A DNA stretch of 57,222 bases from Candidatus Methanocrinis natronophilus (GTDB lineage: Archaea; Halobacteriota; Methanosarcinia; Methanotrichales; Methanotrichaceae), in the NCBI GenBank assembly GCA_029167045.1, contig JARFPK010000012.1:1-57222 (forward strand), in the 5' to 3' direction. Numbering within the stretch: the stretch's first letter is position 1; each line of letters begins with the position of its first letter. Below the pieces are notes generated by a model, which was not told the origin of the DNA, searched no databases, and saw only the letters and a program-made list of their open reading frames with translations. This document shows, one piece after another, positions 33,682-41,422 of the stretch. A program made the position numbers and the translations under genes.

Positions 33682-34795
33682 GCAGCCCCCTCAGGTTCAT
33701 CTCGGCGACGTCGATCCCGTCGAGGGAGTGGATGAGGTGGTTGAGGTCGTCGTCGGTGAGGTCGACGAAGAACTCCTTGACGGCGAAGTTCCTAGAGATG
33801 TGCTTTCCTATCGTCTCTCTCCATCTCTTCTCGTAGATTTGGAGGGAACCGCTGTCCATCTCCCCCTTCGGGACCAGGTCTGCGGCGATCTCGCCGGCCA
33901 TCATCCCGGCGTTCATGGCGTTGATGATCCCGCCGCCGGTGATGGGGTCGGACTGTCGCGCGGCGTCCCCCACGAGGATTATCCCGTCGGCGACGGTCCT
34001 CTCGATGGGCCCTGAGACGGGAACGCCCCCCACCACCACCTCCAGGACCTTTCCGTCGGGGAACCTCTCCTTCACAAACTCTCGCAGGAGCCTCATCGGC
34101 ATCCCCGGATCCGCTTTCGATCCCAGGACCCCGATACCGACGTTGGCTATTCCCCGCCCCTTGGGGAAGGACCAGACGTACCCTCCCGGAGCGATCTGGT
34201 TTCCAAGGCAGAACTCGCAGTAATCCTCGTCGACCTTCTCGTCCTGGACGAGGAACTGGGCGCAGGTCTCGATGTCCTCGGGCTTGAGGGCGGTATCGAT
34301 CCCCGCCCACCTGCCGACCTTAGACTCGACGCCGTCGGCGCCTATGACCAGGGGAGCCTCGATCTTGAACTTCTCCCCAACGAACTGGGCGTAGACCCCT
34401 GCGGGGACCCCCCCCTCCCAGAGGAGGCGAAGGGCCCTCGTCTTGACCATCACCTCCGCCCCCGCCTCCGCCGCCTTCTGGGCGAGGGCGCGGTCGAAGA
34501 CCTTCCTCTCCAGGACGTAGCCTACCTCAGCCCCGGCCCTGTCCTCGGAGATGACGATCTCCGTCCCGTCAGGGGCCCGGATCCTCGCCCCCTTCACCTC
34601 GGCGGAGATCCACGCCGGGTCTGGATCGACCAGCTTCTTGAGGGGTGCCTTGCTGACCCCCTCGGCACATCGGACGGGGTCGCCGATCTCCTGCCTCTTC
34701 TCCAGCATCACCACCTTCAGCCCCGCCTCGGCGGCGGCCTTGGCGGTCATGGATCCGGCGGGTCCTGCCCCCACCACCACCAGGTCGCACCTCAT
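33620..34795 (-). CDS. Geranylgeranyl reductase family (archaeal lipid saturation)
   Basis: The protein is 391 aa. The FAD-binding Rossmann motif VVVGAGPAGSMTAKAAAEAG is at residues 6-25, followed by EKRQEIGDPVRCAEG (conserved GGR block). Further on are VIGADGVESKVGRWAG and the second flavin motif GIILVGDAARQSDPITGGGI. This family reduces the double bonds of digeranylgeranylglycerophospholipids to make archaeal membrane lipids. The start overlaps the ferredoxin gene upstream by four bases; the ferredoxin is a likely electron donor. The run tpiA, acylphosphatase, ferredoxin and GGR is one unit. The stop is TAG. Confidence 0.92.
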   Translation of the reverse strand: MRCDLVVVGAGPAGSMTAKAAAEAGLKVVMLEKRQEIGDPVRCAEGVSKAPLKKLVDPDPAWISAEVKGARIRAPDGTEIVISEDRAGAEVGYVLERKVFDRALAQKAAEAGAEVMVKTRALRLLWEGGVPAGVYAQFVGEKFKIEAPLVIGADGVESKVGRWAGIDTALKPEDIETCAQFLVQDEKVDEDYCEFCLGNQIAPGGYVWSFPKGRGIANVGIGVLGSKADPGMPMRLLREFVKERFPDGKVLEVVVGGVPVSGPIERTVADGIILVGDAARQSDPITGGGIINAMNAGMMAGEIAADLVPKGEMDSGSLQIYEKRWRETIGKHISRNFAVKEFFVDLTDDDLNHLIHSLDGIDVAEMNLRGLLKVLVRQNPKHLLKLRHLLG

Positions 34796-34992
34796 GCCTT
34801 CGCCTCTCTAATCAGCTCCAGGGCTCCCAGGGGGCAGATCGAGGTGCACCGGCCGCATCGAGTGCAGTCGTCGTTCACCTCGATCCAGGTCTCCACCAGC
34901 TCGAGGGCTCCGGTGGGGCATACCCCGACGCAGGCCCCACAGTAACCGCATTTGTATCTGTTGACCGTAAGCAATGGATCATCTCTCCTCAA
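34792..34992 (-). CDS. Two-cluster 4Fe-4S ferredoxin
   Basis: A 66-aa protein with two classical [4Fe-4S] motifs: CGYCGACVGVCP near residue 15 and CTRCGRCTSICP near 43. Its last four bases overlap the start of the geranylgeranyl reductase gene and its own start overlaps the acylphosphatase stop, so all three are co-translated. It probably supplies low-potential electrons to the reductase; this partnering is known for related archaeal GGRs that accept ferredoxin, and inferred here. Confidence 0.93.
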   Translation of the reverse strand: MRRDDPLLTVNRYKCGYCGACVGVCPTGALELVETWIEVNDDCTRCGRCTSICPLGALELIREAKA

Positions 34993-35258
34993 TAGACCAC
35001 CTTGAACTCAGCGATCTCTTGGCAATCTACCTCGGATATATCCATGCCGGAGACTAGGGAGCCGGCAGGTCCCGTCTTCATATGGTTGAGGAGCTCTCCC
35101 ACTTTCTTCTTCTCTCCCTGGAGGAGAGCCTCGACGCCGCCTCCGGGGAGGTTTCGAACCCATCCAGAGACCTGCAGCTCCTTCGCATGGACGGTGACAA
35201 AGCGCCTGTATCCGACCCCCTGGACCCTCCCGGAGGCCCGGACCCTGAGACATATCAT
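34989..35258 (-). CDS. acyP: Acylphosphatase
   Basis: An 89-aa protein with the acylphosphatase signature GRVQGVGYRRFV (residues 10-21; Arg18 or Arg19 is the phosphate ligand) and GWVRNLPGGGVEALLQGE with the conserved Asn36. It hydrolyses acyl phosphates. The ATG at 35258 gives the standard family length; a longer open frame upstream runs into tpiA and is not used. It starts six bases after the tpiA stop and overlaps the ferredoxin gene at its end. Confidence 0.93.
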   Translation of the reverse strand: MICLRVRASGRVQGVGYRRFVTVHAKELQVSGWVRNLPGGGVEALLQGEKKKVGELLNHMKTGPAGSLVSGMDISEVDCQEIAEFKVVY

Positions 35259-35263
35259 CAGAA

Positions 35264-35932
35264 TCACCCCCTGATGCCGGAGAGGAGATCCTCCAGCGCC
35301 CTCCTCTGGTCCTTCGCTCTGATGATCCCCGAGGCGAGGAGAACGCCCACCGACCCCAACTCCAGGGCGGCTTTGAGGTCCTCGCCCCGGCTGATCCCGG
35401 CGCCGCAGAGGACCCCGACTTCTGGCTCCACCATCTTTACCGCCTCCACCGACCCGGTCACTATCCCCGGGTCGGCCTTCGATACTGGGATCCCGGACCC
35501 TATCAGCTCCGGAGGCTCCACCGCCACATAATCCGGCTTTAGGGCGGCGGCGGCCCTGGTGGTGGCGATGTTGTTGGTGCAGACGATCGTTGCCAGACCC
35601 TCGGTTCTGCATGCCGAGATGGACGCCTCGATCTCGGCGAGCTGCAGCCTCCTCTCTGAATGGTTTATGAGGGTTCCCGCCGCCCCGGCTCCCCTGATGG
35701 AGGCGGCGGTGACGGAGCCTGTATAGCCGCCGAAGCCGACGCCGTCGACGTGCTGGGAGAATACCGGGATCGATACATTCTCGCAGATGAGGCGGATGTC
35801 TGCGGTCTGGGGGACCACCACCATCTCCACATCGTACCCCGCGGCCACCTCCTCACAGATCCTGGAGAGCTCCAGGGCCGCTAAGCCTGTTGCTTCCGTG
35901 TAAGTCTTGAAGTTGAGGACTATCTTTGTCAT
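35264..35932 (-). CDS. tpiA: Triosephosphate isomerase (archaeal short type)
   Basis: The protein is about 222 aa, the length of archaeal TIMs. Motifs: VLNFKTYTEATG (catalytic Asn/Lys region; Lys in FKTY), PVFSQHVDGVGFGGYTGSV, LINHSERR (catalytic His) and VAVEPPELIGSG (catalytic Glu), with VLCGAGISRGED as phosphate loop. It interconverts DHAP and glyceraldehyde-3-phosphate in gluconeogenesis and lipid precursor supply, which fits the lipid reductase downstream. AGGTGATGAAG precedes the ATG at 35932; the ATG two codons earlier (35938) overlaps this site. It is the first gene of the four-gene run. Confidence 0.93.
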   Translation of the reverse strand: MTKIVLNFKTYTEATGLAALELSRICEEVAAGYDVEMVVVPQTADIRLICENVSIPVFSQHVDGVGFGGYTGSVTAASIRGAGAAGTLINHSERRLQLAEIEASISACRTEGLATIVCTNNIATTRAAAALKPDYVAVEPPELIGSGIPVSKADPGIVTGSVEAVKMVEPEVGVLCGAGISRGEDLKAALELGSVGVLLASGIIRAKDQRRALEDLLSGIRG

Positions 35933-36255
35933 CTTCATCACCTGTCGTCGAGGTTCCCCCGGGGTGGCGCCCCTATTGGAATAAGGGGGTCCTCTGATCA
36001 ATAGAGGGTTTCATCTCCCGCCATCCATCTCCGATCAATAGATCTGCGAGGAGGGCGGTTGGTGAGGGATCGCGCCCTCCAGGAGACGCCATCGCCGGAA
36101 TACCTCGCTATAAAGATCTCGGGCATTGACTCCCCTCTTAAAGGATAAAATCGTGATGGTGACGTCCCGCCAGATCCTGGGAAAGCCGAAAGCTAGGCAT
36201 ATGGAGAAGGGTGCGACCAATACCTCCAGAGCGGCTCGAAAGATGATGACTCCCG

Positions 36256-36663
36256 TCAGATGATGACGCTAGTCTTCAGGACGTACTTAATAAGATCTTC
36301 CGAGAGCTTCGTCTCCCTCTTCACCAGAGTTACGATCTCATCGATCTTCCGGCCCTCGGAGATCAGGCCGGAGATCCTATCGATGACGCTCTCGCTGATC
36401 TCGTAGTACTCGTCGATATCTTTTCTGTGACCCCAGACGTCTCCGCGCAGAAGCTCCACCCCCTGGATCTCCAGGAACTGGCGGGCCGCCTTGGACATGG
36501 TCCTGGAGTAGGAGGGAGGAGTCTGGACCGCCCTGAGCCTGGGGCACCTCTGAATCAGGGTCATTACGTCCATATTCGACGGCCTGAAGGCGAGATGGAT
36601 CATCTGCTCGTTGGGGTTCAGCTCCGGGATCTCCTCTTTAGAACTTACGACCCTCAGTCTCAT
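36256..36663 (-). CDS. DUF1699 family protein
   Basis: The protein is about 135 aa, starts MRLRVVSSKEEI and contains LNPNEQMIHLAFRPSNMDVM, TPPSYSRTMSKAARQFLEIQ and GVELLRGDVWGHRKDIDEYY, all typical of the DUF1699 proteins of Methanosarcinales. Function is unknown. The C-terminal half (SVIDRISGLISEGRKIDEIV, TKLSEDLIKYVLK) looks like a helical, possibly winged-helix domain. The ATG at 36663 is chosen because the TATA box sits 27 bases before it, giving a leaderless mRNA; an in-frame ATG at 36696 would precede the TATA box. The 36002-36255 gap on its far side shows no gene. Confidence 0.82.
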   Translation of the reverse strand: MRLRVVSSKEEIPELNPNEQMIHLAFRPSNMDVMTLIQRCPRLRAVQTPPSYSRTMSKAARQFLEIQGVELLRGDVWGHRKDIDEYYEISESVIDRISGLISEGRKIDEIVTLVKRETKLSEDLIKYVLKTSVII

Positions 36664-36685
36664 GATGGATAGAATGATCTTAAAA

Positions 36686-36693
36686 TATTTATA
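36686..36693 (-). promoter_or_regulatory. TATA box for the DUF1699 gene
   Basis: TATAAATA on the minus strand is centred 27 bases from the ATG at 36663, placing the transcription start at or next to the start codon. No ribosome site is present, consistent with a leaderless message. Confidence 0.6.
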
Positions 36694-36758
36694 CATAGTG
36701 GTTAAGCTGCGCAGGAGGGTCCCCCCGGAAAGTTCTTCAAAAAATCCGGCGGCATCTC

Positions 36759-37787
36759 CTAGATCCCCCTTCTAGACCTAAATGAGGCTATGGCTATTGA
36801 GCAGTTGGCGAGGCACCTCTTGGCCATCTTCTGGCTCGGCCATGAACCGAGGCCGCAGTCGGGACCGGCGTACCTCAACCGGTCTTCGAAGAGCCGGAAG
36901 GCCCCGGCGAGCCTCTCCTCCAGAACCTTTGCCGACTCGGAGGTGAAGACCTCCCTCTCGAGCCTTTCGGGATCTCTCCAGAGGTTGGTCCCGAGGCGGT
37001 CGTTGAGCCTCGCCACCATCCCATCGATGTCGGTCCTGGCGATCCCGGCCCTGATGAAGGCGTCGTTCTCCTCCAGGACCCGCCGGTCGACGAGCTTGAG
37101 GTAGTCGGGGTTTGCCGCCGACTCGACGCCGATGACGTTGATACCGGGAACGGCGCAGGTTAGCTCTGCCATCAGGGGGGAGTGGAGGTGGATCTCGCAG
37201 TCGATACCTCCGCAGGGGCGGGCCGCTATCTCCAGGGCCTCGGTTATCTCTTCATCGCTGAAGATGACGTTCGGGCTGATCCCCAGGGAAGGCTCGTCGA
37301 TGGAGACGACAGAGACATCGAAGGAGCGGCTCTTTTTCGAAGCTTCGATGAACCGTCCGACGCTTACTGCTATCTTCTCCAGGATGTCGGCGTAATCGGT
37401 GGCGCCGAACCGCGATATGTAGAGCTCCACGGGGCCGGTGACGCAGACCCTGATGGATAGCCTCTTCCCTTCGTCCTCTTCCTCCACCATCAGTCGACCC
37501 AGGGCCTCTAGGGCCGAAAGCTCCGGGATTTGGGCGTGGTCCGGCAGAATGACGTAGGGGCTCTCCGACCTTCCGGGGTCTTCTATCGGGTCCATGAACA
37601 TCCGGATCATGTCCCGGAACTGGGGGTAGGTGGGCCTCTCGACCCCTGCCTCGATCTTCTGGGCCATGGCATCCCTGACCACCGCCAGGTAGGCCTCTCC
37701 CTCCGGGAGGCTCTCCCGGCTCATCCCCGCCGGGAGGGGGTAGCTTCCTATATCGTCGAAGATGATATCAGGCCCATCATCAGCCAT
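36759..37787 (-). CDS. Methionine synthase, core MetE type (archaeal)
   Basis: The protein is 342 aa, the length of the C-terminal catalytic domain of MetE alone. It starts with DDIGSYPLPAGMSRE, has CEIHLHSPLMAEL (zinc-site His/Cys region, with DCEIHLH), IGVESAANPDYLKLV (zinc-ligand Glu) and YAGPDCGLGSWPSQKMAKRC (the essential Cys near the end). Archaeal core-MetE enzymes take the methyl group from a corrinoid protein or methylcobamide and pass it to homocysteine. It lies 13 bases after thrC on the same strand, matching a threonine/methionine operon. Which Mes subgroup it belongs to is not decided. Confidence 0.87.
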   Translation of the reverse strand: MADDGPDIIFDDIGSYPLPAGMSRESLPEGEAYLAVVRDAMAQKIEAGVERPTYPQFRDMIRMFMDPIEDPGRSESPYVILPDHAQIPELSALEALGRLMVEEEDEGKRLSIRVCVTGPVELYISRFGATDYADILEKIAVSVGRFIEASKKSRSFDVSVVSIDEPSLGISPNVIFSDEEITEALEIAARPCGGIDCEIHLHSPLMAELTCAVPGINVIGVESAANPDYLKLVDRRVLEENDAFIRAGIARTDIDGMVARLNDRLGTNLWRDPERLEREVFTSESAKVLEERLAGAFRLFEDRLRYAGPDCGLGSWPSQKMAKRCLANCSIAIASFRSRRGI

Positions 37788-37800
37788 CCTCTCACCCCCC

Positions 37801-39156
37801 CTATCCCCGGAAGAGCTCCGAGAGCCTCTCCTTGAAGGATTCGTAGTTCCCGGCGACGAGGTCGAAGCTCTCCTCCATGCCGTCGAGCCGCGCCATGCTC
37901 TCTGGCACCGGCGGCTCCAGGCCCACGGCCCGGACTACCTCCTCGGGGAACTTGGCGGGGTCGGCGGTCTCCAGGGAGACGCAAGGCCTCCAGTCCTCGA
38001 CCTCCCTCAGGTACCGAGAAAGGGCCGCCCAGCCGACGGCGCCGTGGGGCTCCAGGAGGGTATCAAACCGGTTGTACGCCTCGGAGATCGTCTCCCTCGT
38101 CTCGGCGTCGGTGACGGAGACGGCGTATGTATCTCGCCTCATCGCCTCGATCTCAGGGGAGCGGACGACCTGGCCGGTCTCGTCCATCTCCCCGCCGTAG
38201 AGCCAGAAGATCCGGGCGAGGTTGGAGGGGTGGCCGACGTTCATGGCGTTGGAGATGCACTTGACAGAGGGCCGTATCGGCCGGTAGTCCCCGGTGGAGA
38301 GGAAACGGGGGAACTCGTCGTTCTCGTTTGTCGCGATGACGAACCGATGGACTGGAAGGCCCATCCTCATGGCGAGGAGCCCCGCCATGACGTTTCCGAA
38401 GTTGCCGCAGGGAACGGAGAAGACGACCTCCCGGTCGGGGGCAGCCACCCTCGACCAGGCGTAGAAGTAGTAGATCGACTGGGGTATCAGCCGGCCGATG
38501 TTGATGGAGTTGGCAGACGAGAGGTTGAGTCCAGCGAAGTCGGGGTCGACGAAGGCCTCCTTCACCATCAATTGGCAGTCGTCGAACTTGCCGTCTACGG
38601 CGAAGACTGTGACGTTCCCCCCCAGGGTCGTCATCTGCTTTCGCTGCCTGCCGGTCACCTCTCCCTCCGGGAATAAGACGACGACTCTGATGTTGTCGAG
38701 GCCGTAGAAGGCGTGGGCTACGGCACTTCCAGTATCCCCGGAGGTCGCGGTCAGGATCACCATCGAGCGGCCCTCCTGTTTGAGGAAGTACTGCATCAAT
38801 CTACCCATCAGCCGGGCGGCGAAGTCCTTGAAGGAGAAGGTGGGGCCGCGGTCGAGCCTCATAATGTGCTTCTCGTCGTAGACCTTCTCGATAGGCACGG
38901 GAAAGTCGTAGGCGTCCTCCAGGATCGCGACCAGGTCATCCTCCGGGATGAGGTCACCGATGTAGCGGCGCATCACCGAAAGGGCGATCTCGGGGTACTC
39001 CATCCCCGAGAAGGAGGCGAGCTCCTCTTTTGGTATCCGAGGGATCGGGTCGGGGACGTAGAGCCCCTTGTCAGGGGCCTGGCCTCGGAGGAGCGCCTCC
39101 TTGAAGTCGAGGAGCTCGGGGTGGCCGTTGGTACTGGAATAAATTATCTTACTCAT
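37801..39156 (-). CDS. thrC: Threonine synthase
   Basis: The protein is 451 aa from the ATG at 39156. Motifs: the N-terminal KIIYSSTNG, PTFSFKDFAARLMG with the PLP lysine (SFKD), TATSGDTGSAVAHAF, PCGNFGNVMAGLLAMRMG (phosphate/PLP loop), and MNVGHPSNLARIFWL. This is the longer (yeast-/E. coli-type) threonine synthase that converts phosphohomoserine to threonine. An upstream in-frame ATG at 39243 would add an arginine/proline-rich lead not seen in the family. The metE gene follows in the same operon. Confidence 0.94.
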   Translation of the reverse strand: MSKIIYSSTNGHPELLDFKEALLRGQAPDKGLYVPDPIPRIPKEELASFSGMEYPEIALSVMRRYIGDLIPEDDLVAILEDAYDFPVPIEKVYDEKHIMRLDRGPTFSFKDFAARLMGRLMQYFLKQEGRSMVILTATSGDTGSAVAHAFYGLDNIRVVVLFPEGEVTGRQRKQMTTLGGNVTVFAVDGKFDDCQLMVKEAFVDPDFAGLNLSSANSINIGRLIPQSIYYFYAWSRVAAPDREVVFSVPCGNFGNVMAGLLAMRMGLPVHRFVIATNENDEFPRFLSTGDYRPIRPSVKCISNAMNVGHPSNLARIFWLYGGEMDETGQVVRSPEIEAMRRDTYAVSVTDAETRETISEAYNRFDTLLEPHGAVGWAALSRYLREVEDWRPCVSLETADPAKFPEEVVRAVGLEPPVPESMARLDGMEESFDLVAGNYESFKERLSELFRG

Positions 39157-39185
39157 AGTCGCTGGGGGATAGGCAGGGATCGTCC

Positions 39186-39536
39186 TTAAACTTTGCCAGG
39201 GCCGGGGGCGAGGCCGGATAAGGCGGCGTCGATGAGGAACCATCCATCGTCATTTTCGTAAGCTTTGACAAATTCCAGGCTCATTAAGTCAAACTGCTCC
39301 TGGGCGTAGTTTATCTCAGAAGTCAGGCAATTGGCCCATGATCCCACTATCCCGAAGTTGTCGCTCTCGGTTGTGCCAAGTATCATTGCGCTCAGAGTGA
39401 CCAGGCGCAGCCCCTCTTCGACGCGGCCGCGCCTGGATGCCATAATCCCAAGCTGACCAAAGGTCGATCCGATCCCATTTACATCCCCTTGGGACTTACG
39501 CACTTGGCCGATTGTTATGGGGAGCCCCCATCGCAT
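39186..39536 (-). pseudogene. C-terminal fragment of a TPR protein
   Basis: Residues from the start of this ORF read ITIGQVRKSQGDVNGIGSTF and GQLGIMASRRGRVEEGLRL, the repeat pattern of the TPR part of large NB-ARC/TPR signalling proteins, and then LDAALSGL-like ends. There is no proper N-terminus: the similarity begins about where a decayed IS701 transposase starts on the other strand (about 39495-39536). I read it as a gene truncated by the insertion. Confidence 0.55.
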
Positions 39537-40240
39537 GATCCCTCCACGCGTCTTCTACTGAGACAGCCTCCGGATACAGAGGCTCTGTGGGTGGAGGTGA
39601 TTGGCATGGTAAATCCTCAAGAAGGCTTCTTGGTCTTCGACGATACAATCTTGGACAAGCTTTATTCCACGAAGATGGAACTTGTATATCGCCATTGGAG
39701 CGGAAAGCACCATCGTCCGGTGAATGGTACCAACATTATTAGATTGCTCTGGACAGATTTCTGTGCAATAATTCGTGTTTTTTCCCTAATCTACGACATA
39801 AATAATGATGGTAAGACCAAGAACGATCATCTCCGGGATACGCTGCACCGTGGAAAAGAGCGTGGTTTCCATCCGAAGTTTGTTATCTTCGACAGTTGAT
39901 ATACGAGCATAGATAACCTCAAAACTATTAGAATATTTGGATGGAGGTGGTTGATGAGGTTGAAGAGCAACCATCTAGTAAATCCGGACAATACAAAGAA
40001 ATTCAGATTAATACTGTGTAAAATTTCCTCTTGAAGGAAGGACAGTGCATCTGAAAGCTTATGAATTAGTTAAGGTTTTCCGGATAGTATCCAAAAAAGG
40101 TGATACAGAAAACTGGGCAACTGATGGGGGGAGTAACACAGAGGGATAAAGCAGTTCCGTATCGTAGAAGGCTGTCATGCGCGAAAGGCTCAATTCCAGA
40201 GGGCTCATATAACGTTCTCACTTAGAGCATTTCTGAGGTT
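39495..40240 (+). pseudogene. Degenerate IS701/IS4-type DDE transposase
   Basis: Similarity to IS701-family transposases can be followed across frame breaks. First: ADCYGEPPSHDPSTR, then EGFLVFDDTILDKLYSTKME, YRHWSGKHHRPVNGTNI, YDINNDGKTKNDH and FHPKFVIFDS. A TGA follows where the family has the Trp of DSWY; the frame continues as YTSIDNLKTIRIFGWRWL. After a shift near 40020 comes VKFPLEGRTVHLKAYELVKV then FRIVSKKGDTENWATD. After another shift near 40130-40150 comes KQFRIVEGCHARKAQFQRAH. The element is dead. Its ends were not found; the AT-rich stretch 40240-40470 beyond it shows no gene. Confidence 0.75.
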
Positions 40241-40474
40241 ATAGTTACAGAGACCGAAAGCGGAAACGAGCTGGTTCGAAAGCAAGAGGGCGATCATAAG
40301 AAATGCTATAATACATTATATAAATTTCTTAAGTTATTCATTGCCTACCGATTCAACTGCGTAAGTCCTACTTCAGATGGATTAAGGATCTTTCAGCCTC
40401 TGTCTGTATGCTTTTCATCATCTCAGCACCTAAATAGATCGTGGCGGCAAAATACTTTCGCCGTGCACGGATCG

Positions 40475-40484
40475 TATATAAATA
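40475..40484 (+). promoter_or_regulatory. TATA box upstream of the PolB2 cassette
   Basis: TATATAAATA is a strong archaeal TATA match on the plus strand. Transcription from it would start near 40508 and give a leader of about 145 bases before the first gene at 40656, unusually long for an archaeon. Confidence 0.55.
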
Positions 40485-40655
40485 ATATCCTCTCCATTGA
40501 TATCTTAGAGATTCGAAGATTGCATGGCGCCCTACACGCTTCTGGGCAGAAGTGCGATCTTCTCAATTTTCCATTTTTATTCGCGAAGACGGGCCGAATA
40601 CTTTCGCGCCACCCATCCTGTAGCCTCATCTCCACTGGAGCGATAATACCTGGTT

Positions 40656-41168
40656 ATGGAACTTGAACTGCGATCCCCTCTCACTATCGCCCCTAACTCC
40701 CTTATCGCCCTCATCGGGCCGGACAAAATGCTAGTAGATTCGCTCAACTACAACCTGAAGGAAATTGAGCGACTCCAAGTGCTCTACGTCTCCGGGAATT
40801 ATTCGCGCATCCTTGACAAGCTTGACCGCCGTTTTGCAGAGTTAGACGTACGCAGAGCCTTCACCGCCTACCAACTAATGACCATACTCAAAGAGGCATA
40901 TCAGACCCTGATCATATTGGAGCATGACCCGACCTTCTTCGAAGCTGCTGCCGGGATGGCTGAGTACGTCGGTCAAGCCGTAAAGGATGTGTCGAACGGC
41001 TCATCCGTGCTCGTGTACTCGCCCTGGACCGATCGCCATCTCGATGAGATATCCAAGTTCGCGCACAGGGGTTTCGTCTTCAATGAGGTGCACAAATACG
41101 TTTACAAGCGTGCTTCCAAGAAGGCCAAACCTGGTCCGAGAGGGCAGAGAACCCTGGGGGCGTTCTGA
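40656..41168 (+). CDS. Degenerate RecA-fold protein of the PolB2 cassette
   Basis: The protein is 170 aa. It looks like an inactivated RecA/KaiC-type core: the P-loop strand reads SLIALIGPDKMLVDSLNYNL, where GPxGxGKT would be expected, and the Walker-B-like strand is AYQTLIILEHDPTFFEAAA. A later strand is SSVLVYSPWTD. It ends in a basic tail (KKAKPGPRGQRTLGAF) reminiscent of a clamp- or partner-binding peptide. An in-frame TAA three codons upstream fixes the start. Its stop overlaps the start of the next gene. RecA-like partners are known beside PolB2 in archaea and as ImuA in bacterial mutasomes; function here is inference. Confidence 0.6.
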   Translation: MELELRSPLTIAPNSLIALIGPDKMLVDSLNYNLKEIERLQVLYVSGNYSRILDKLDRRFAELDVRRAFTAYQLMTILKEAYQTLIILEHDPTFFEAAAGMAEYVGQAVKDVSNGSSVLVYSPWTDRHLDEISKFAHRGFVFNEVHKYVYKRASKKAKPGPRGQRTLGAF

Positions 41169-41422
41169 TGGGCCGGACTTTCAAGAGCGTACGGATGGGG
41201 TCACATGAGGTATCCCAAAGGTGGCTGAAGGCATCTCGGGCGCTGAAGAAAGAGGATCAGGTCTACGGTCAAAGGGTAGCCGAGATGGTCAAGATGCACT
41301 CTAGCGAGTCGTTCTACGCCATCGACGATCCTCTCGAAGCGGCGGTTTTCTCCGTCCTGATCGAACTGCTGAAAGAGATCGACCGGGAGAGGGGCGAGAA
41401 GATAGAAGATGTGGATATTTGA
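41168..41422 (+). CDS. Small helical protein of the PolB2 cassette
   Basis: An 84-aa protein, starting with the A of the previous stop codon (TGATG overlap) and overlapping the polymerase start by 14 bases, so the three genes are one translational unit. It has a basic helical N-terminus (SQRWLKASRALKKEDQVYGQ) and an acidic helical C-terminus (ELLKEIDRERGEKIEDVDI). I recognise no domain. The conserved-looking position between the RecA-like protein and the polymerase suggests an adaptor. Confidence 0.65.
   Translation: MGRTFKSVRMGSHEVSQRWLKASRALKKEDQVYGQRVAEMVKMHSSESFYAIDDPLEAAVFSVLIELLKEIDRERGEKIEDVDI

Noticed and set aside
36035..36220. 61-codon minus-strand ORF between tpiA and the DUF1699 gene
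   Set aside because: No recognisable family, no ribosome site and no conserved context seen.
40423..40666. Two overlapping 67-70-codon ORFs on opposite strands before the PolB2 cassette
   Set aside because: They lie across the TATA box and leader and show no protein-like pattern.
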